Of a DNA stretch of 64,000 bases, positions 21,630 through 33,908 are shown in pieces. The DNA lies in contig NC_089744.1 of the NCBI RefSeq assembly GCF_040412425.1, positions 37,694,099 to 37,758,098 of the forward strand, read 5' to 3'. This DNA is from Macrobrachium rosenbergii (lineage: Eukaryota; Arthropoda; Malacostraca; Decapoda; Palaemonidae). The notes under the pieces are model-generated. The model had not been told where the DNA came from, searched no databases, and saw only the letters and a program-made list of their open reading frames with translations. The position numbers were made by a program, and so were the translations under genes. How positions within the stretch are numbered: position 1 is the stretch's first letter; each line of letters opens with the position of its first letter.

Positions 21630-23137
21630 ACAGACTTTCTTTCAATGTCGTTGGCGTCAGCCTTCTGTTTCTCGTCCTTTGAAGAGGCATTCTGCGGCTG
21701 TGGAGAGCTCTCCTCCTCCCGTTAAGAGACTTATGGAAGTCAGCATTAGTCCTCAACCTTCTTGCAGTTTTGCTGATCCGCCTCCTTCGTCGTCTCAGGT
21801 TCAACAAGCAGCCTGGGACAGTCTGGAGTCTTCTGGCAGCGAAGATCGCCTGATCTTGTCTCCCAAGCGCTCTCGTAATAAGTGCTTGCCTCCTCACCCC
21901 AAGTGCTCTCGTGCTCCTGAGCGCCTGCCTTCTCCCGAGTACCTGCACCTGCTCGTTTGACCCCATCTTCTTGCTCGGTGCCACCGTCGGTCCGTTGGAC
22001 TCCTGCTTCTTCTAAGCGCCTGACGCCATTGCTGCGTCTCCCTCTTTTGTCGCCTCAAGAGAATTTTTTGGTTCTGATTAAGCGTCAGTTGGAGGAGTTG
22101 ATGACTTTTTTAAAGAAGAAGATGGTTCCTAAGTCTGAGGATTTAGTTCCCTCTCCTGCTTGTCAGAGGAGGAAGAAGCGGACCATGATTTGGCGCCTGC
22201 TTAGGCTTATTTGAGTCTCCTCAGGTTCCCGTTGTCGAACTTCCCAGACTCCCTCCAGCCTGCTCCTCCGGACTCCCCTGCCTCTACGTTTTTGATGAAA
22301 AAGCACGCCTCTGACCCTTTCCTTCCTAAGCTCGTCCTCTCCTCTTCTTCAAAGAAAGCATTGAAAGAGATCGATGGGTGGTTTACTTCGAAGAGAGCTG
22401 CTGGCAAGGCTACTGTCGCCTTTCCTCTTTCGAAGCTTCTTAAGAGGAGGTACAGGCTTTATGCCACTGGGGAAGTGCCTTCCTTGGGAGTTTCTGCCTC
22501 CTCCCATGGGGACTTCTTCGGCTTGGTTGATGCATTGCGTCATACTGCTTTCGCCTCGACGAAAGTCTTCTTCTTATCTCCCGAACTGAATCATGTTGTT
22601 AGCAATATTTTCAAGGTTTTGGAAATTTTTAGTTCTCTGGAATGGACAGTGGGGGCTTCGGCACGGAAGATTGAAGACTGCCCAGCCCTTGCAGAAGACT
22701 TTGCTTCGGACTGGCTTAATGTTCTGTCTTGCGCAGACAAGGCAGTGAGGGACAGTTCGGCTGAACTTGCATTGCTGTATGCAATGGACTCATTGAAGAA
22801 GCGACGGCTATGGTGCTCCTTTACTTCCAAAGGAGTGACCTCTATCCAGAAGTCAGCTCTCTTATTTGCTCCACTTGACAAGTCTTACCTTTTTCCTCAG
22901 GACACTGTTAAAGAAGTTCTTTCTGATCTGCAGAAGATATCGACTACTGATCTTCTGGCCCAATCGTCGAAGCACCGCAAGGTAACTCCTGTAACCGTAT
23001 CTAAGCCTTTTTCTACTTTGCAGCCTCAGTCTTTTCGTGGAGGAAGAGCTAGAACCCAGTCCAGACCTCACTCAAACCTTTGTCCTCCAGCGAAGTCGTT
23101 TAAGAAGTCTTTGGCCAAACTGGTCACCAGTAAATGA
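21630..23137 (+). pseudogene. DIRS B ORF1, partial, with LAP2alpha-like region
   Basis: The N-terminal zinc-binding part is absent. The Ser/Pro/Lys-rich middle (21640-22200) continues into a long frame at 22211-23137. This frame is well conserved with D, E, F and C: E-I-D-G-W-F-T-S-K, Y-A-T-G-E-V-P-S-L-G-V-S-A, L-E-W-T-V-G-A, D-W-L-N-V-L-S-C-A-D-K-A-V-R-D, W-C-S-F-T-S-K-G-V-T, and L-F-A-P-L-D-K. It corresponds to the LAP2alpha-like domain of DIRS Gag-like proteins. The tail is basic. It is the longest intact ORF1 C-terminal region in the window. Confidence 0.78.
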
Positions 23138-24127
23138 GCCCCATGTCCTTTGTGCTCCGGTAGGTGCCAGGTTGCACCTTTTTTGGGAGGAATGGAGTCG
23201 CAGGGGTGCAGAACCTTGGGTAGTTCAGGTTCTGAAGTTGGGATACTTCATTCCTTTCAATCGGCCTCCTCCACTTTCAAAGTTGCCGATCACCTTGACG
23301 GCTTACTCGGCAGGGTCTGAGAAGTTTTTGGTCCTCGCTCAAGAGGTGGATTCTCTCCTTCGCAAAGGAGCGGTGGAGGAAGTTGTAGACCTTTCATTGG
23401 ACGGGCTTTACAAAAGGCTTTTTGTTGTCCCCCCAATGCTTCCGGGGATTGGAGACCAGTTTTGGATGTCAGCGTTCTAAACTTGTTTGTGGCGAAGACC
23501 AAGCTCCACATGGAGACGAACTGGTCTGTCATGTTCTTTCTCCATCAAGACAACTGGATGGTCACCCTGGACATGCAGGATGCGTATTTTCATGTCCTCA
23601 TCCACTCGGACTCGGGGAAGTTCCTGGGGTTCGTCTTTCGGGGCTGGGTTCTCCAGTTTCAGATGCTTTGCTTTGGCTTGTCCACAGCCCCACAGGTCTT
23701 TAACTGAATCCTAGCTCCCCTCGTTAAGTGGCTTCATCTCGGGACAACTCCGCTGTCCATCAGAGAAGCAATGCACGAAGGACTTACAAAAGACCCTTTG
23801 CCTAATGAAGGAATTAGGCATCTTGATAAATGTTCAGAAGTCCCAAATGACTCCGTCTCAGAGGATTCTTTATTTGGGGATGACCTGAACTCTTGAGTTT
23901 TTCGGGCTTTTCTTTCCCCCAAGAGGGTCAAGTCGTGTCTCCAGACTGTACGGGATTTTCTCAGTCGTTCGACTTGTTCTGCTCTCCGGTGGATGAGCCT
24001 TCTCAGAACTCTGGCCTCAGTGGAATCTATTGTGAGGTTGGGCAGGATTCACATGAGGCCCCTGTAATTCTTCCTGAAGGCTAATTGGTGCAGGAAGACT
24101 CAGTCAGACTCCGTAGTCTTCCCAGTA
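23138..24127 (+). pseudogene. DIRS B reverse transcriptase, active site deleted
   Basis: RT motifs are G-A-V-E-E-V-V near 23370, a frameshift near 23450, M-V-T-L-D-M-Q-D-A-Y-F-H-V near 23559-23600, and F-G-L-S-T-A-P-Q-V-F near 23672-23700, followed by a stop. The block that should hold Y-L-D-D-W is gone: sequence jumps from W-L-H-L-G at about 23730 to the region after the motif. Comparison with E (54414-54437) suggests a deletion of about 30 bases. Without the two catalytic Asp the enzyme is dead. Confidence 0.8.
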
Positions 24128-24940
24128 ATGTCAGAGATCAAGGAGAATCTCCGATGGTGGTTATCCGAGGAGAGACTTCAGGAAGGACTCACTCTATCTC
24201 TTCTGAACCCCAGCCTAGAATTCTACTCTGACGCCTCAGACATAGGGTGGGGATCCCTGTTAGGGAGTTGGAAGGTATCAGAGACGTGGACCGCAGCTGA
24301 GAAATCGCTACATATAAATGTCGAGTTGAAAGCCATTCATCTGGGCCTTCAAGCTTTTTCTCCACTCGTTTTGGGGAAAATAGTTGCGATTTACTCAGAC
24401 AACACCACAGCTTTGTCCTATGTTTGCAAGCAAGGGGCCACCCACTCTTTCACTCTCTACGAGGCAGCCAAAGACCTCCTTCAATGGGCGGAGCAGAATC
24501 AAGGGAAGCAGGGAAGATGAATGATCTGGTGGACCAGTTAAGCTGCAGTCACCATGTTCTCCTGACAGAGTGGACCTTGCATTCCAGAGTCTGCAGTGAT
24601 CTGTGGAGGCTTTAGGGCAAGCCCTCCATAGATCTCTTTGCTACTTCAAAGAACAATCAACTTCTTCTCTTTTGCTCGCTAGTCCTGGACCCTTTAGCTT
24701 GGATGACGGATGCAGTGCTGTTAGACTGGACAGGCTTACTGTAGACGTCTACGCCTTTCCCCCCCCCTTCGGGATGATTTGGGAGGTGTTAAACAAGTTC
24801 AGTTCTCATCGGAACATCTCGATGACACTAGTCGCTCCCTTCTGGCCGAGGAAGAGTGGTTTCTGGACCTGCTGAGACTTCTCATGGATTTTCTGAGACT
24901 TCTTCCACAAGAACAGTTGCTGCTCAAACAGCCACATTTT
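24128..24940 (+). pseudogene. DIRS B RNase H and methyltransferase-like segment
   Basis: An intact frame at 24128-24520 holds RNase H with Y-S-D-A-S-D-I-G-W-G (24223-24252), V-E-L-K-A-I (24321-24338) and Y-S-D-N-T-T-A-L (24391-24414), so the three acidic residues are kept. A stop follows near 24520. The downstream part has S-I-D-L-F-A-T-S (24624-24650), D-V-Y-A-F-P-P (about 24745-24768) and F-W-P-R-K-S. The start with M-S-E-I-K-E-N-L is internal to the polyprotein, not a true start. Confidence 0.78.
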
Positions 24941-25760
24941 CACAGGGCCCATCAAGGGTTGTCTGCTCTGGCCCTGACAGGCTTCAGACTGTCAGGAGCC
25001 TCGTCAGAGCAAAAGGATTTTCACGTGAGGCTGCAGAAGCTATTGCTAGATGTAGAAGAGCTTCTTCTAGCAAGCTCTACCGGTCCAAGTGGACAGTGTT
25101 CAGAGGATGGTGTGCACAGAATCATGTCTCTTCTTCAGAAACCTCTGTAGCCCATATTGTGGACTTCTTGCTCTTTCTCAAGACTGTTAGGAGATTGTCA
25201 CCCTCTACAATTAAGGGAAATAGGACTATGCACAGAGGCCTTAACCTGTCTACGAACCAAGATATCACTGATCATGTCAAGTCTTTTGAGACCTCCAAGA
25301 CAGACAATTGCTCTTCAGTCCCTTGGAATTTGGATATAGTTTTAAAGTGGCTCGTGAGCTCCTCTTTTGAACCTCTTTGTTCTGCCTCCTTTAAGTCCCT
25401 CACTCAGAAAAGACTCTTTCTTGTAGCACTGGCTACAGCGAGGCGAGTAAGCGAACTCGAAGCAGTGGATAAGAAAGTTGGTTTTGGCTCAAAGGCACAT
25501 TTTGATGTTTCCGTTTGAGTTTACCTCAGTCCTGATAGAGTGGGAGGACCCTGGGCCATAAGAAGATAGCAGATTTCGAAATTCCACTGTGAGGGTTTTG
25601 CAGCTTTACATCATCCCCCAGACTAAAGAAGAAAAGTACTGGTTTATCTAGCAATGATCTGGTGTTTGAGAAACCCATCTTGCCAAGCTCTCTAAAACAC
25701 CATTTTTTTACAAAGCCTTATCTCAACTATTTTCAGATTCAAGAGGAATACCTGATCTTA
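24856..25760 (+). pseudogene. DIRS B tyrosine recombinase
   Basis: One frame at 24856-25518 contains L-V-R-A-K-G-F-S, K-L-Y-R-S-K-W-T-V-F-R-G-W-C, I-V-D-F-L-L-F-L, W-N-L-D-I-V-L-K-W-L, and the first catalytic Arg region A-L-A-T-A-R-R-V-S-E-L near 25426-25458. The first 200 bases overlap the end of the RT/RNase H frame in another phase. Beyond 25518 homology continues in broken frames to about 25760. The His-x-x-Arg and Tyr motifs are not recognisable, so it is incomplete. Confidence 0.78.
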
Positions 25761-26760
25761 AATAAAAAGCTTGGGGTTTGAATATATAACAAAAATACAA
25801 ATCTTAAAGACATATGCTAATTTTTAGTTATCTTCCATTATTTCATCATGTTTATATCAAAACGTTTCCATTTGATGATTTGCACTACCTGGTTGTTAGA
25901 GGGGAAAGCAGTTTTTGATCAGATTGTTTAAATGGTGGGATGGTAATCAATTTGTTTTGCAATTTGGCATATAATGGCAAGTTTATTAGATAAAATATTG
26001 CTCTACAAATACAATTAAAGCCTGTTTTTGGTGTTGAGTTGTTGTTGAGAGTAGAAATATATATTACCTGGAACAATTTTTTTATTGTTTTACTCTGGGT
26101 GTTTTCTTTAATCCAGTTTTTATAGTGTTGTAGGTGACTGTTGCCCTTTTATTCTGGTCATGCCCAGGCAGTTTCTTTTGTCATTTTGCTTTGTATGGTA
26201 AGCCATCTGTTTCTTTTGAAAAATATAGATGAGATGACCCACAGAGCTTGGTTGTGGGTGTTAATTTTACAATGACTAACAGTTAAGTCTTATCATTTAT
26301 TTGATTTATATGAGTGTTTTACAGAGTCTTTTAGCAGTACTAACCAGGGACGGTGACAACAAAGCATTGTCTCAGTGTTAGCAAACTGCAGTTCAAAGTC
26401 ATTTTGTTATTCTTAATGTTTTGGATTAGTTTTGTCCATGATCCGCACTCCTCGAACCTGTGTGGAGTCGGAGAATGTAATTGAGATGATGATCACTTAT
26501 ATAAAAATGACATTTTTATAATGGTCTGTTTGAGATGTTACTTAGAAAGGTATTGTTGAGCAGAATTGTACATCCCTCCTCAACCTCATGCAAACAAAAT
26601 GGGGGCTGAAAGTTAACATTGAGCTTTTTTGAGTAAATGGATCACTTTTGGACCTGAATGAGTCAGGCCTGAGGCCCAAAACATTGTGCAACATGCTTCT
26701 TGTCAATGTGAAGTTTGTATACATGACTAGTTAAACTAATAGATTGAGTAATTGTTAGAT
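25761..26760 (+). other. DIRS B 3' non-coding region with remnant ICR/ITR
   Basis: Weak but repeated similarity to the 3' non-coding regions of D and E, including GTCCATGATCCGC near 26436 and the ICR core at 26495-26520. There is no open frame of interest. The decay is much greater than in the other copies. Confidence 0.5.
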
Positions 26761-28049
26761 AAGAATGTCAAATAAAGATTTATATAGCTGAACAGTCCAC
26801 TTCTTGGTTTATACTAGTTATTTATGTGTACTACTTTCATGTTAATGTCCTGTGGTCTATAACCGAAATATATATGAAAAGCTCAAAAATCCATAAGAAA
26901 ACTCATGTTTAATGCTTTGGGTGCATAATGAAAAGGGGATGAGATGTTAGATTTTTAAATTGAGTTTTTCATCAAAAAGTTTCCAAATTTTTGCAATTAA
27001 TTCTGCTTTTTTGGATTGTTATATTTTACTAACCAACATTGATAATACTGCGTTTAACCCCGAACAGAAAATGGAAATTTTTTACTGCAAATATATTTAA
27101 TATGCAGTAGTACTCATTGCTTTACGGTTGGAGGCGTTGTATTAACTGCGGGCACTGACCTGTACTGAACTGAGCTAATTACATTGCATTTTGGTTTTTA
27201 GGGTATTTGTTGAATAAAATTTCATGTTATTGGTATTTTGTTTTTTATTTTTCATAGTAATATACTAACTATAGATTCTGTTATTGTTGGCATTTAATTC
27301 ATTCATTCATGACTTCTAAGAAAAAGCAAAATTACTCAGAATTTAAATAATTGTGAAGTCTGACGATTATATTTAGTTCTTATTTTATTTATTGAAGGGA
27401 TGTGTTGTAATCATTCCATATGAACCAGTGTGCTGTGTAATTACTGTTGTCTCATTCCCAAAACATACTTTGCAATAGGAATTGTTTATATTTGAAGGGC
27501 TTTGTTACTCAAAACACTACAGTAATGGAATTATTTTTACAAACATTATTTTACCTAAAGGTTGCTTTGAATCTGGAGGTGCATCCTGTTTGGTCCATAA
27601 CTTAGACAATGCAAGACCTGTCAGAAATCCACATTTGACAAAAGATTCTCTGGACCAACAAAGCTTGAGAATGGAAACAAAGACTATCTTATCTATCTTT
27701 CCAATTCATGTTTGTCCATGGTTGCCATAAGCCATTATTTTAATGGGGGTATTCATTAGAGGCTCATAGTCAAGAAAGGTTCTTTATGAATAAAGGGAAT
27801 GTCAAGATTATGTAAAAGAGCCAAACAAATGTCAAGACTCTCATGGAGGGTAAAAGGGAAATGCTTGTCCAGACTCCCATAATGTAATTCATGCTCCTAT
27901 CCTGATATTTATACCAAAGGTTCCATGGATAATCAGTCTTAATGTTTACTGACAGAACCAATAATTTTGGCACAGGCCAATCAGGCAAATAGGAAGAGCA
28001 GCAAAAATTTTCTTTTTGTCTAGTACATAAATTGAAGAATAGTCTGACA
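26761..28049. other. No gene recognised (possibly MINDY intron)
   Basis: AT-rich. The 82-codon plus frame at 27482-27730 and the 72-codon minus frame at 27770-27988 have no domain signal. This may be intronic if the upstream MINDY exon lies further 5'. Confidence 0.4.
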
Positions 28050-28059
28050 GTGACAGATT

Positions 28060-28990
28060 GGATTTAAACAAAGAATGAAGTGATGACTGCCTCAACAAAG
28101 TCTATAATTTCAGTAAAGGTAGGGCCTTTTTCTGATATCCCCAATCTGAGGTTCAAAGATCACATCTCTAAGAAAGAGGGATATTGCATTCTTGGATGTT
28201 TACCCTCAATGAGATAGGTTCTTTAAAGGAAGCAAGACACCAGAGGTTATAAGAGTGGTCTCTGATGCTCTTGGTCCTCTCCCAGGTAACATTTTGAGGA
28301 GTCTCTGACCAGAGAGAATTCTCTCATGGTCTGTAGGTCCCATATATCTGTAAGGTTCTTGTTAGAGCAGATGTTTTATGTATTGCTGGGGTTTTTTCTT
28401 GGCTCCAAGAAATCCTATCTGGTAAACTTGAGAAAGATAAAATGCATAAAAGCTAAAACTGCTTGTCCAAGGCCTGTAATCCACTAACTTTTGGCTGTCA
28501 CTAGAGCAACTTGAAAAAGAGTCCACACATATTTGTTAAGTCTCTCTTTGGAAGATGTATGAAGAGGCTTCAGGGAGGCAAATTCTTGAGAACCAACTTG
28601 AGTCCACAACATTAGGTTCCAAGAAATAAAAGACTGTCTGTGTTCTCTTGAAATATAAAAAAATCAAGTCACTAAGATCCTGACTTGTTGCAAAATCCAA
28701 ACTTCTGTGCCTAAAGACAGAATTGAGCATGGATCTATAGCCTTTAATAGTCGAAGTCGCTAGTCCCCGAGAAGGCTTCGGGAAGATTAAGAAATCGTCT
28801 GTTTGAGCTAAAGTGGTCTCAGAAGACGAGATACCGTGTCTTCGACACAAGTCATGAAGAAACTGACCACTTAGCCTGGTAGATGTTGGATGAAGATTAT
28901 TGTCTACAGTAGGCAATAGTCTTCGCAGCTACCTTTGAAAATCCATTCGCTCTGACAAGCTTTCTGACAGTCTGAAGCCTGTCAGAGTGA
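28060..28990 (-). pseudogene. DIRS C tyrosine recombinase, decayed
   Basis: The start overlaps the methyltransferase-like frame (L-V-R-A-N-G-F-S-K near 28930-28960). Then at 28536-28916 come F-L-H-D-L-C-R-R-H, T-I-K-G-Y-R-S-M-L and R-S-L-D-F-A-T-S-Q-D-L-S. Downstream to about 28060 only scattered similarity remains. No clear catalytic Arg, His-x-x-Arg or Tyr can be named. Confidence 0.65.
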
Positions 28991-29820
28991 GAGTGGACAA
29001 ACCTTGATGATATTGGAGGAAATGAGGTTGTTTGAGAAGACTTCGATGCTGTGGAAGAAGTCTTAGGAAGTCCATTAAGAGGCTTAGAAGGTCCAGGAAC
29101 CATTCTCTCTGCGGCCAAAACGGGGTCACTAGTGTCATCGGTAAGTTGCTGTGAGAATGAAACTTGATGACTTCCCTCACCATACTGAATGACGGGAAGG
29201 CATATATGTCCAGGTCGGACCAGTCCTGGGGCCTTGCATCTGTTGCCCAAGCCAGAGGGTCTGGAACTGGCGAGCAATACAGGGGAAGACGATGATTCTT
29301 TGACATATGCAAGAACATTTATCTTGCCCTGAATGAATTGGGTGATGATCCGAGTACGGCTGTTCTGGACCCAAATGAGATCTCTGGCCTCTTGGCAAAG
29401 AGAGAAAGAGTGTATGCCTCTTTGGTTCCTTATGTAGACCAGCACCGTCATGTTGTCCGAGTGGACTGCAATTATTTTGTTGTGTGTCACCAAAGCAAAA
29501 TGCTGACGAGCCAGGTGTATCGCTTTCAGCTCCTTTACATTGATGTGGGGCAGTCTTTCCTCTTGCGACCACATCCTTGCAACTTCCAAGTCCTGTAAAT
29601 GAGCTCCCCATCTCAGGCTGAAATGTCTGAGAACAAGGTTAGGCTTAGGTTCCGAGGGAATAAAAACTTCCCTACCAGCAATCTCTCTTCTCCCAGCCAC
29701 CACCAAAGGTCCTCCTTGATTTTTGGAGTAATGGGGAAGACAAATGAGACTGGAGATGTCTTCCTGTGCTAGCTGGCCTTTAGGAGGAACTGCAGGGGTC
29801 TTGAGTACAGTCTTCCTAAC
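28929..29820 (-). pseudogene. DIRS C RNase H and methyltransferase-like segment
   Basis: RNase H is recognisable by V-K-E-L-K-A-I-H-L near 29512-29540 and V-H-S-D-N-M-T-V-L near 29440-29466. The first Asp block near 29600 is shifted out of frame. The following part has L-D-I-Y-A-F-P-S-F-S-M-V-R-E-V (about 29165-29210) and F-W-P-Q-R-E-W-F-L-D-L-L. The frame 28929-29318 ends with L-T-G-F-R-L-S, as in B, E and F. Confidence 0.75.
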
Positions 29821-29831
29821 GGCACAAACTT

Positions 29832-30649
29832 CTATATGGATGAAAGAGTGCCCGAGAGGCTCATCCACTCTTTGGCTGAGCAGGAAGAAAGAACGAGAAA
29901 TTTCTGAATCGTCTGCAGGCAGGAAAGAATTCTTCTCTGTGATGGAAAAGCCCGAAAACTCTGAGAGTCGATCATCATCCCTAAATAGAAGATAGACTGA
30001 GTCGGGACTGTTTGTGACTTGGAAGAGTTGATCAGAAGGACCAGATCCTGGAAAAGGGAGAGTCTTCTGTAAGTCCTCCGTGCAACAGTTTGTTGATGGG
30101 GAGCATAGGAGCCAGTCATCGAGATACAGGCATATATTGATGCCCATCAAATGTAGCTGCTTTGCTACTGGGGTGAGAACCCTGGTGAAGACCTGTGGGG
30201 CTGTTGAAATACCGAAACAGAGTGCTCGAAACTGGTAAATCCTGCCCTGGAACACGAATGTCAAGTACTCTCTGGATTCCGGGTGGACTGGAACATGAAA
30301 GTATGCGTCCTCCATGTCTGTCGTAACCATCTAATCCCCATATGAATGGAGGATAGCACTAACTGACTGGTTTCCATCCTGAATTTCGTGGTCTTTACGA
30401 AAAAATTCAGCCTAAGTCCAGGACAGGTCTCCATCCTCTTGATGACTTGGGTGCGATGAAGAGGCAGTTGTAAAACCCCTTCGAGTTCACTCTTTCACAA
30501 CCTCTATGGCCTCCTTTTTTTTGAGCAGAGAGGTAACCTCCCTTGGGAGGGCCAAAAACCTCTGTGAGCCTACGGAGTAGGGTGTCAAGTTGATGGGCAC
30601 TGACACCAGTGGGGGTTTTGCATTGAATGGGATTGACTACCCCTCTCAA
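29832..30649 (-). pseudogene. DIRS C reverse transcriptase
   Basis: The N-terminal part is at 30407-30649 (F-I-A-P-K-S-S-R-G-W-R-P-V-L-D-L-G). A break follows, then the long frame from 30330 has M-V-T-T-D-M-E-D-A-Y-F-H-V-P-V-H-P, F-G-I-S-T-A-P-Q-V-F and the catalytic Y-L-D-D-W-L-L near 30103-30123. The active site is intact. After it the frame shifts, since the M-M-I-D-S-Q-S-F segment is found in an overlapping frame at 29832-30119. The long single frame downstream is therefore partly out of phase. Confidence 0.82.
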
Positions 30650-30983
30650 AACTTTTATTACTCATGGTTCTGCACTCTTGACTTCCCATTTCTTCCAAAA
30701 TTGGAGAAGTCTTGCTCCCACTGGCACACGGAGGACTGGATCCTCACTTGCTAGAAGAGGGTCTGGTAGATGACTTGATGACCGTGCACACCGCATGGGG
30801 TTTGGCATGTGGTTGGGACTGATACCCTGCTTTGCTGCCACAAAAAGGCCGCTGTTACAAAGGAGAGGCCACCCTTACACTAGCAGGTGCCGCAGGTGTC
30901 CAAATTGGCTGCTTTGGGCATTTAGTGGACTGCGTTAGCAAGTCCTGGGTAGCCTTCTTGTGAAGCTCTGAAGCTACACGCTC

Positions 30984-33197
30984 CTAAGTAGCCCTGGGAA
31001 GCAGACTATCTTGGTCCAGTGGGGCGAAGAGCAGAGACGATTTCTGAGGAGGAGTGACTCCTTTAGTGACAAACGAATACCCCAGCTCCCTCTTCTTCAA
31101 TATGCCTAAGGCAAAGAGAGCAGCCAATTCTTGTGATCCATCACAAACCACCTTGTCCACATAGGATAAAATTCCTAGCCAGTCTGCAGTAAAATTGTCC
31201 AGTAGAGCTATGCAATCTTCAGTCTTCTTTGTCAAAGCTCCCACTGTCCAATCAAGGAAGCTGAATATTTCAAAGACTTTAAATAAGTCTTTCACTAAAT
31301 GATCCAACTCTGTTGACGAAAAGCCTATTTTGGCCGAAGGACAAGATCGAAGAAGAGGCTAAGTCCTTTTGTTCTTGCACTGTAGTGGAAGGCTTTTTTA
31401 AAAGGCTCAAGATGCTATCGAGACAATGATGAATCGGTTCCAAAGAGGAGTCTTGCGCCACCGGTACGCTGACGCTAGTTTGAAACTGGCTGCGTTGGAC
31501 GATCAGCAGTAGTGGTATGAGATGTTAAATGCTTGTAAGGGTGTGGCACCAAACGAGGCGGTGAGTGTGGCAACCGAGTCCGGCTGAGTCTGGCGAGACG
31601 TCACAGAAGTCGCCAAAACCGATGAACCATCAAAGTCTTGAGAACACTTGGTTAAAGTGTGATCCAGCACAGAATGCTTCCTGGTAAGAGGTCGTTTAGC
31701 AGGGCAAACCATGTAGGATGATCAGCACCAAACGATGGTTGCTCATAATCCACTGCACCAGTGTATGTCACTGGGCGTTTTTGAGTGCTACTGAACAGTT
31801 GAAACATACTATAGTACCACCCACAGGCTGCTTGACTCCAGCCAACCACCTGGTGCCAGACGAGCTGGTGCCAAACAGTGGTTGGAGCACTCGGCTCTGA
31901 AAGCACACTCACCTCTACTTGGGCGCTTGTAATCCACTGCATCAACATACGTCACTAGATGTTCGACTGCTATCGAACGTTCAAAACATACAGCAGTATC
32001 ATCAACTGGCCGCTTGACGCCAGCTGAACGCCTGGCTCCAGAAGTGTGATCAGCTGTACAGTGATACTTCCTCCCCTCACTTGGTGTTCGGCTGATGCTG
32101 AACACCCCCACCGGGTGCTCAGCTGATACTGGCCAATCGGCACTCTTCTTAAATGAGAGTTGCGGTACAAGCAACTCGGGAGACATCGGAACAACTTTCT
32201 GATCCCAGAAGCTCCAAGAAGGTTCAAAAATCTGTCCTAGATCTCTGGAACACTTACACGTAAGCAGAAGATTGCTCTCGGGAGCAGCTGACTTTTACAA
32301 CGGTATGTCTGCACCTCCTGCCCATGTTGGAATAGGGGTCCCTCGCCGATGGGGCGTGTATATATACTCAGAAGCCTTTTCAATGGCTGTCCATTGAAAC
32401 CTGCAGACAGCAGGATCGACTGAGGAGTAACTATCTGGAGGCAAAAACCCCTACGGATTCCCATTGACCGACGGTATGCCTCCTCCCAGGTTTAGGGGAG
32501 TCTGACAGGGACCAAGTTTAGGAGATCCATAAGACGCCTTGCCAGTGGCTGTTTGTCAATACCTGGGACTGGCAACAGGCTCGACGGGGGGCAACTACCT
32601 GTGGGCACACCCCACTGACCGCCCTTGGACGTTTGGTTTGCTTCCCCTTAGGTTTAAGGGAGTTTGACAGGGACCTAGGTCTAGGAGCGTCTGCAGGACG
32701 AGTAGCCACTTCCTCCACTGACACGACACTTGCACTAAGACTTTTTGCACTCAATTGATTCATCAAGATCTTAACAGAAGCTCCCAGTTAGGTTATGGTA
32801 TCCACCATAATGCTAAACTTCTTATCTACTCGGGCTTCAAGGCTGGCTAAGGCACGGGGCTCGGAAGGTAGCGAACCAGGTAAAGGAGTTACAGGTAGAG
32901 ATAGAGGACAGGTAGAGGTAGAGGACTTGTAATAGGGGAAAAAGCTTTCACAGGAGTCAAAAGGACAAGCACCTCTGGAGAATGCTGCTACCTGACCTCG
33001 GCTTTAGCAGCCGCCTTTCTCTCTCTGTCTCTTTGAAATCTCACTAAATGAGAATTTAAAGTCTTTTTTTTCCTCTGATTCCACTCCTTACACTCGTCAC
33101 AGTTAATGTCAGGAGAAATGTCATACTTAGCAGATGTCAGTCTCGTCTTGCAGCCCTGGTGGCAATACCTAATACCATGAGCACTTGAGTCTGTCAT
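30984..33197 (-). pseudogene. DIRS C ORF1 (zinc-binding N-terminus to LAP2alpha-like region)
   Basis: It starts with M-T-D-S-S at 33197, as in F (M-S-D-S-S). The N-terminal Cys-rich motif is R-Y-C-H-Q-G-C-K-T, then C-D-E-C-K-E-W, followed by a charged coiled region (D-R-E-R-K-A-A-A-K). The middle (31500-32480) is in broken frames and contains a tandem duplication of about 180 bp. The LAP2alpha-like end at 30984-31307 has L-D-W-T-V-G-A, Y-V-D-K-V-V-C-D and L-F-A-P-L-D. Several frameshifts make it inactive. Confidence 0.75.
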
Positions 33198-33379
33198 ATC
33201 CAGTCACAATTAAGGGAAAAAAGCTGATTAGTGCTACCAAAAACTACAGTGCACTTGACCAAATTCGCCGATGTCTGCAAACAACCGGTGAAAACAATTG
33301 AAAACAAAAGCTACTCAGTGACTGATGTTCAGTTGACGGGCGGCAGGAACGAATTGAATACCTGAACCGGATGTACCTA

Positions 33380-33545
33380 TTCTTCCCTGAGAGTGGACGG
33401 GGTCTGTTACCTACACCAAAACAATATGAGCGCTACCACGAAATTTTTAAAACTTAAGTTGCCACGAAAAGTAGGAACTAATAGGAGTGTAATTACTTTG
33501 GTAAGTTACTTATATAAAACTTTATTTTATTATAAAAATGTCATA
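33380..33545 (-). repeat. Left inverted terminal repeat of DIRS C
   Basis: The reverse complement reads AAAGTTTTATATAAGTAAC then TTACCAAAGTAATTACA, and further in GGTGTAGGT and GAAGAATAGGTAC. These are the landmarks in the same order as 34814-34960, 51915-52070 and 58689-58830. Confidence 0.8.
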
Positions 33546-33908
33546 TTCATTCATTCTTCTGAGTGGGCATCCTTTGTATTTAAACTGATAGGATATGGGT
33601 TAAAAAATTGTGATAAAAGAATAATTATTTTTTTTGCAATTCAAACCTGCCATTGGGGTTTGTGGATGGGGGAAAAATTGGTTAGCTTAGTGCACTCAGT
33701 GAGGATGGAGTGCCTTATACTGTACAGAAAAAATGAGGGAGGCAGTGTAAAGTCATGTGTGGTTTAATGAATTCAGAAGTAGAAAACATTTCTTTGCGTT
33801 AACAGCCTTATTGTTGATGCTAAAAGCTAAATGATGCTGGTATTTTGAGTTGTCTTATTTGTGTTACTGTACTTACTTGGTAGTAATGGAATTTTCTTGA
33901 TGTTGCAG

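Larger units (their letters stand above)
21617..26760 (+). mobile_element. DIRS-like retrotransposon B (5'-truncated, joined to A)
   Basis: This starts inside ORF1: 21640-21790 aligns with about 35800-35940 of element D. It continues through RT, RNase H, methyltransferase-like and recombinase segments to about 25760. Strongly diverged 3' sequence follows. At 26495-26520 is a copy of the internal complementary region core (CTTATATAAAAATGACATTT), also seen at 57398-57425 in element E. B lacks the ORF1 N-terminus and left ITR. The 3' end near 26760 is a judgement from weak alignment with the right ITR of E. Confidence 0.75.
28050..33545 (-). mobile_element. DIRS-like retrotransposon C (minus strand)
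   Basis: Reading on the minus strand from 33545 the order is left ITR, ORF1, RT, RNase H, methyltransferase-like segment, recombinase. The left ITR (about 33380-33545) shares the start TAAGTAACTTACCAA and the internal GTGTAGGT and GGTAC landmarks with the ITRs of D, E and F. The 3' end with ICR and right ITR was not found and homology fades near 28050. C has the longest RT-to-RNase H frame of all copies (477 codons). Confidence 0.85.

Noticed and set aside
27482..27730. 82-codon plus-strand frame as a possible MINDY exon
   Set aside because: No similarity to MINDY, no convincing splice sites in phase, and AT-rich composition like the neighbouring intron-like DNA.
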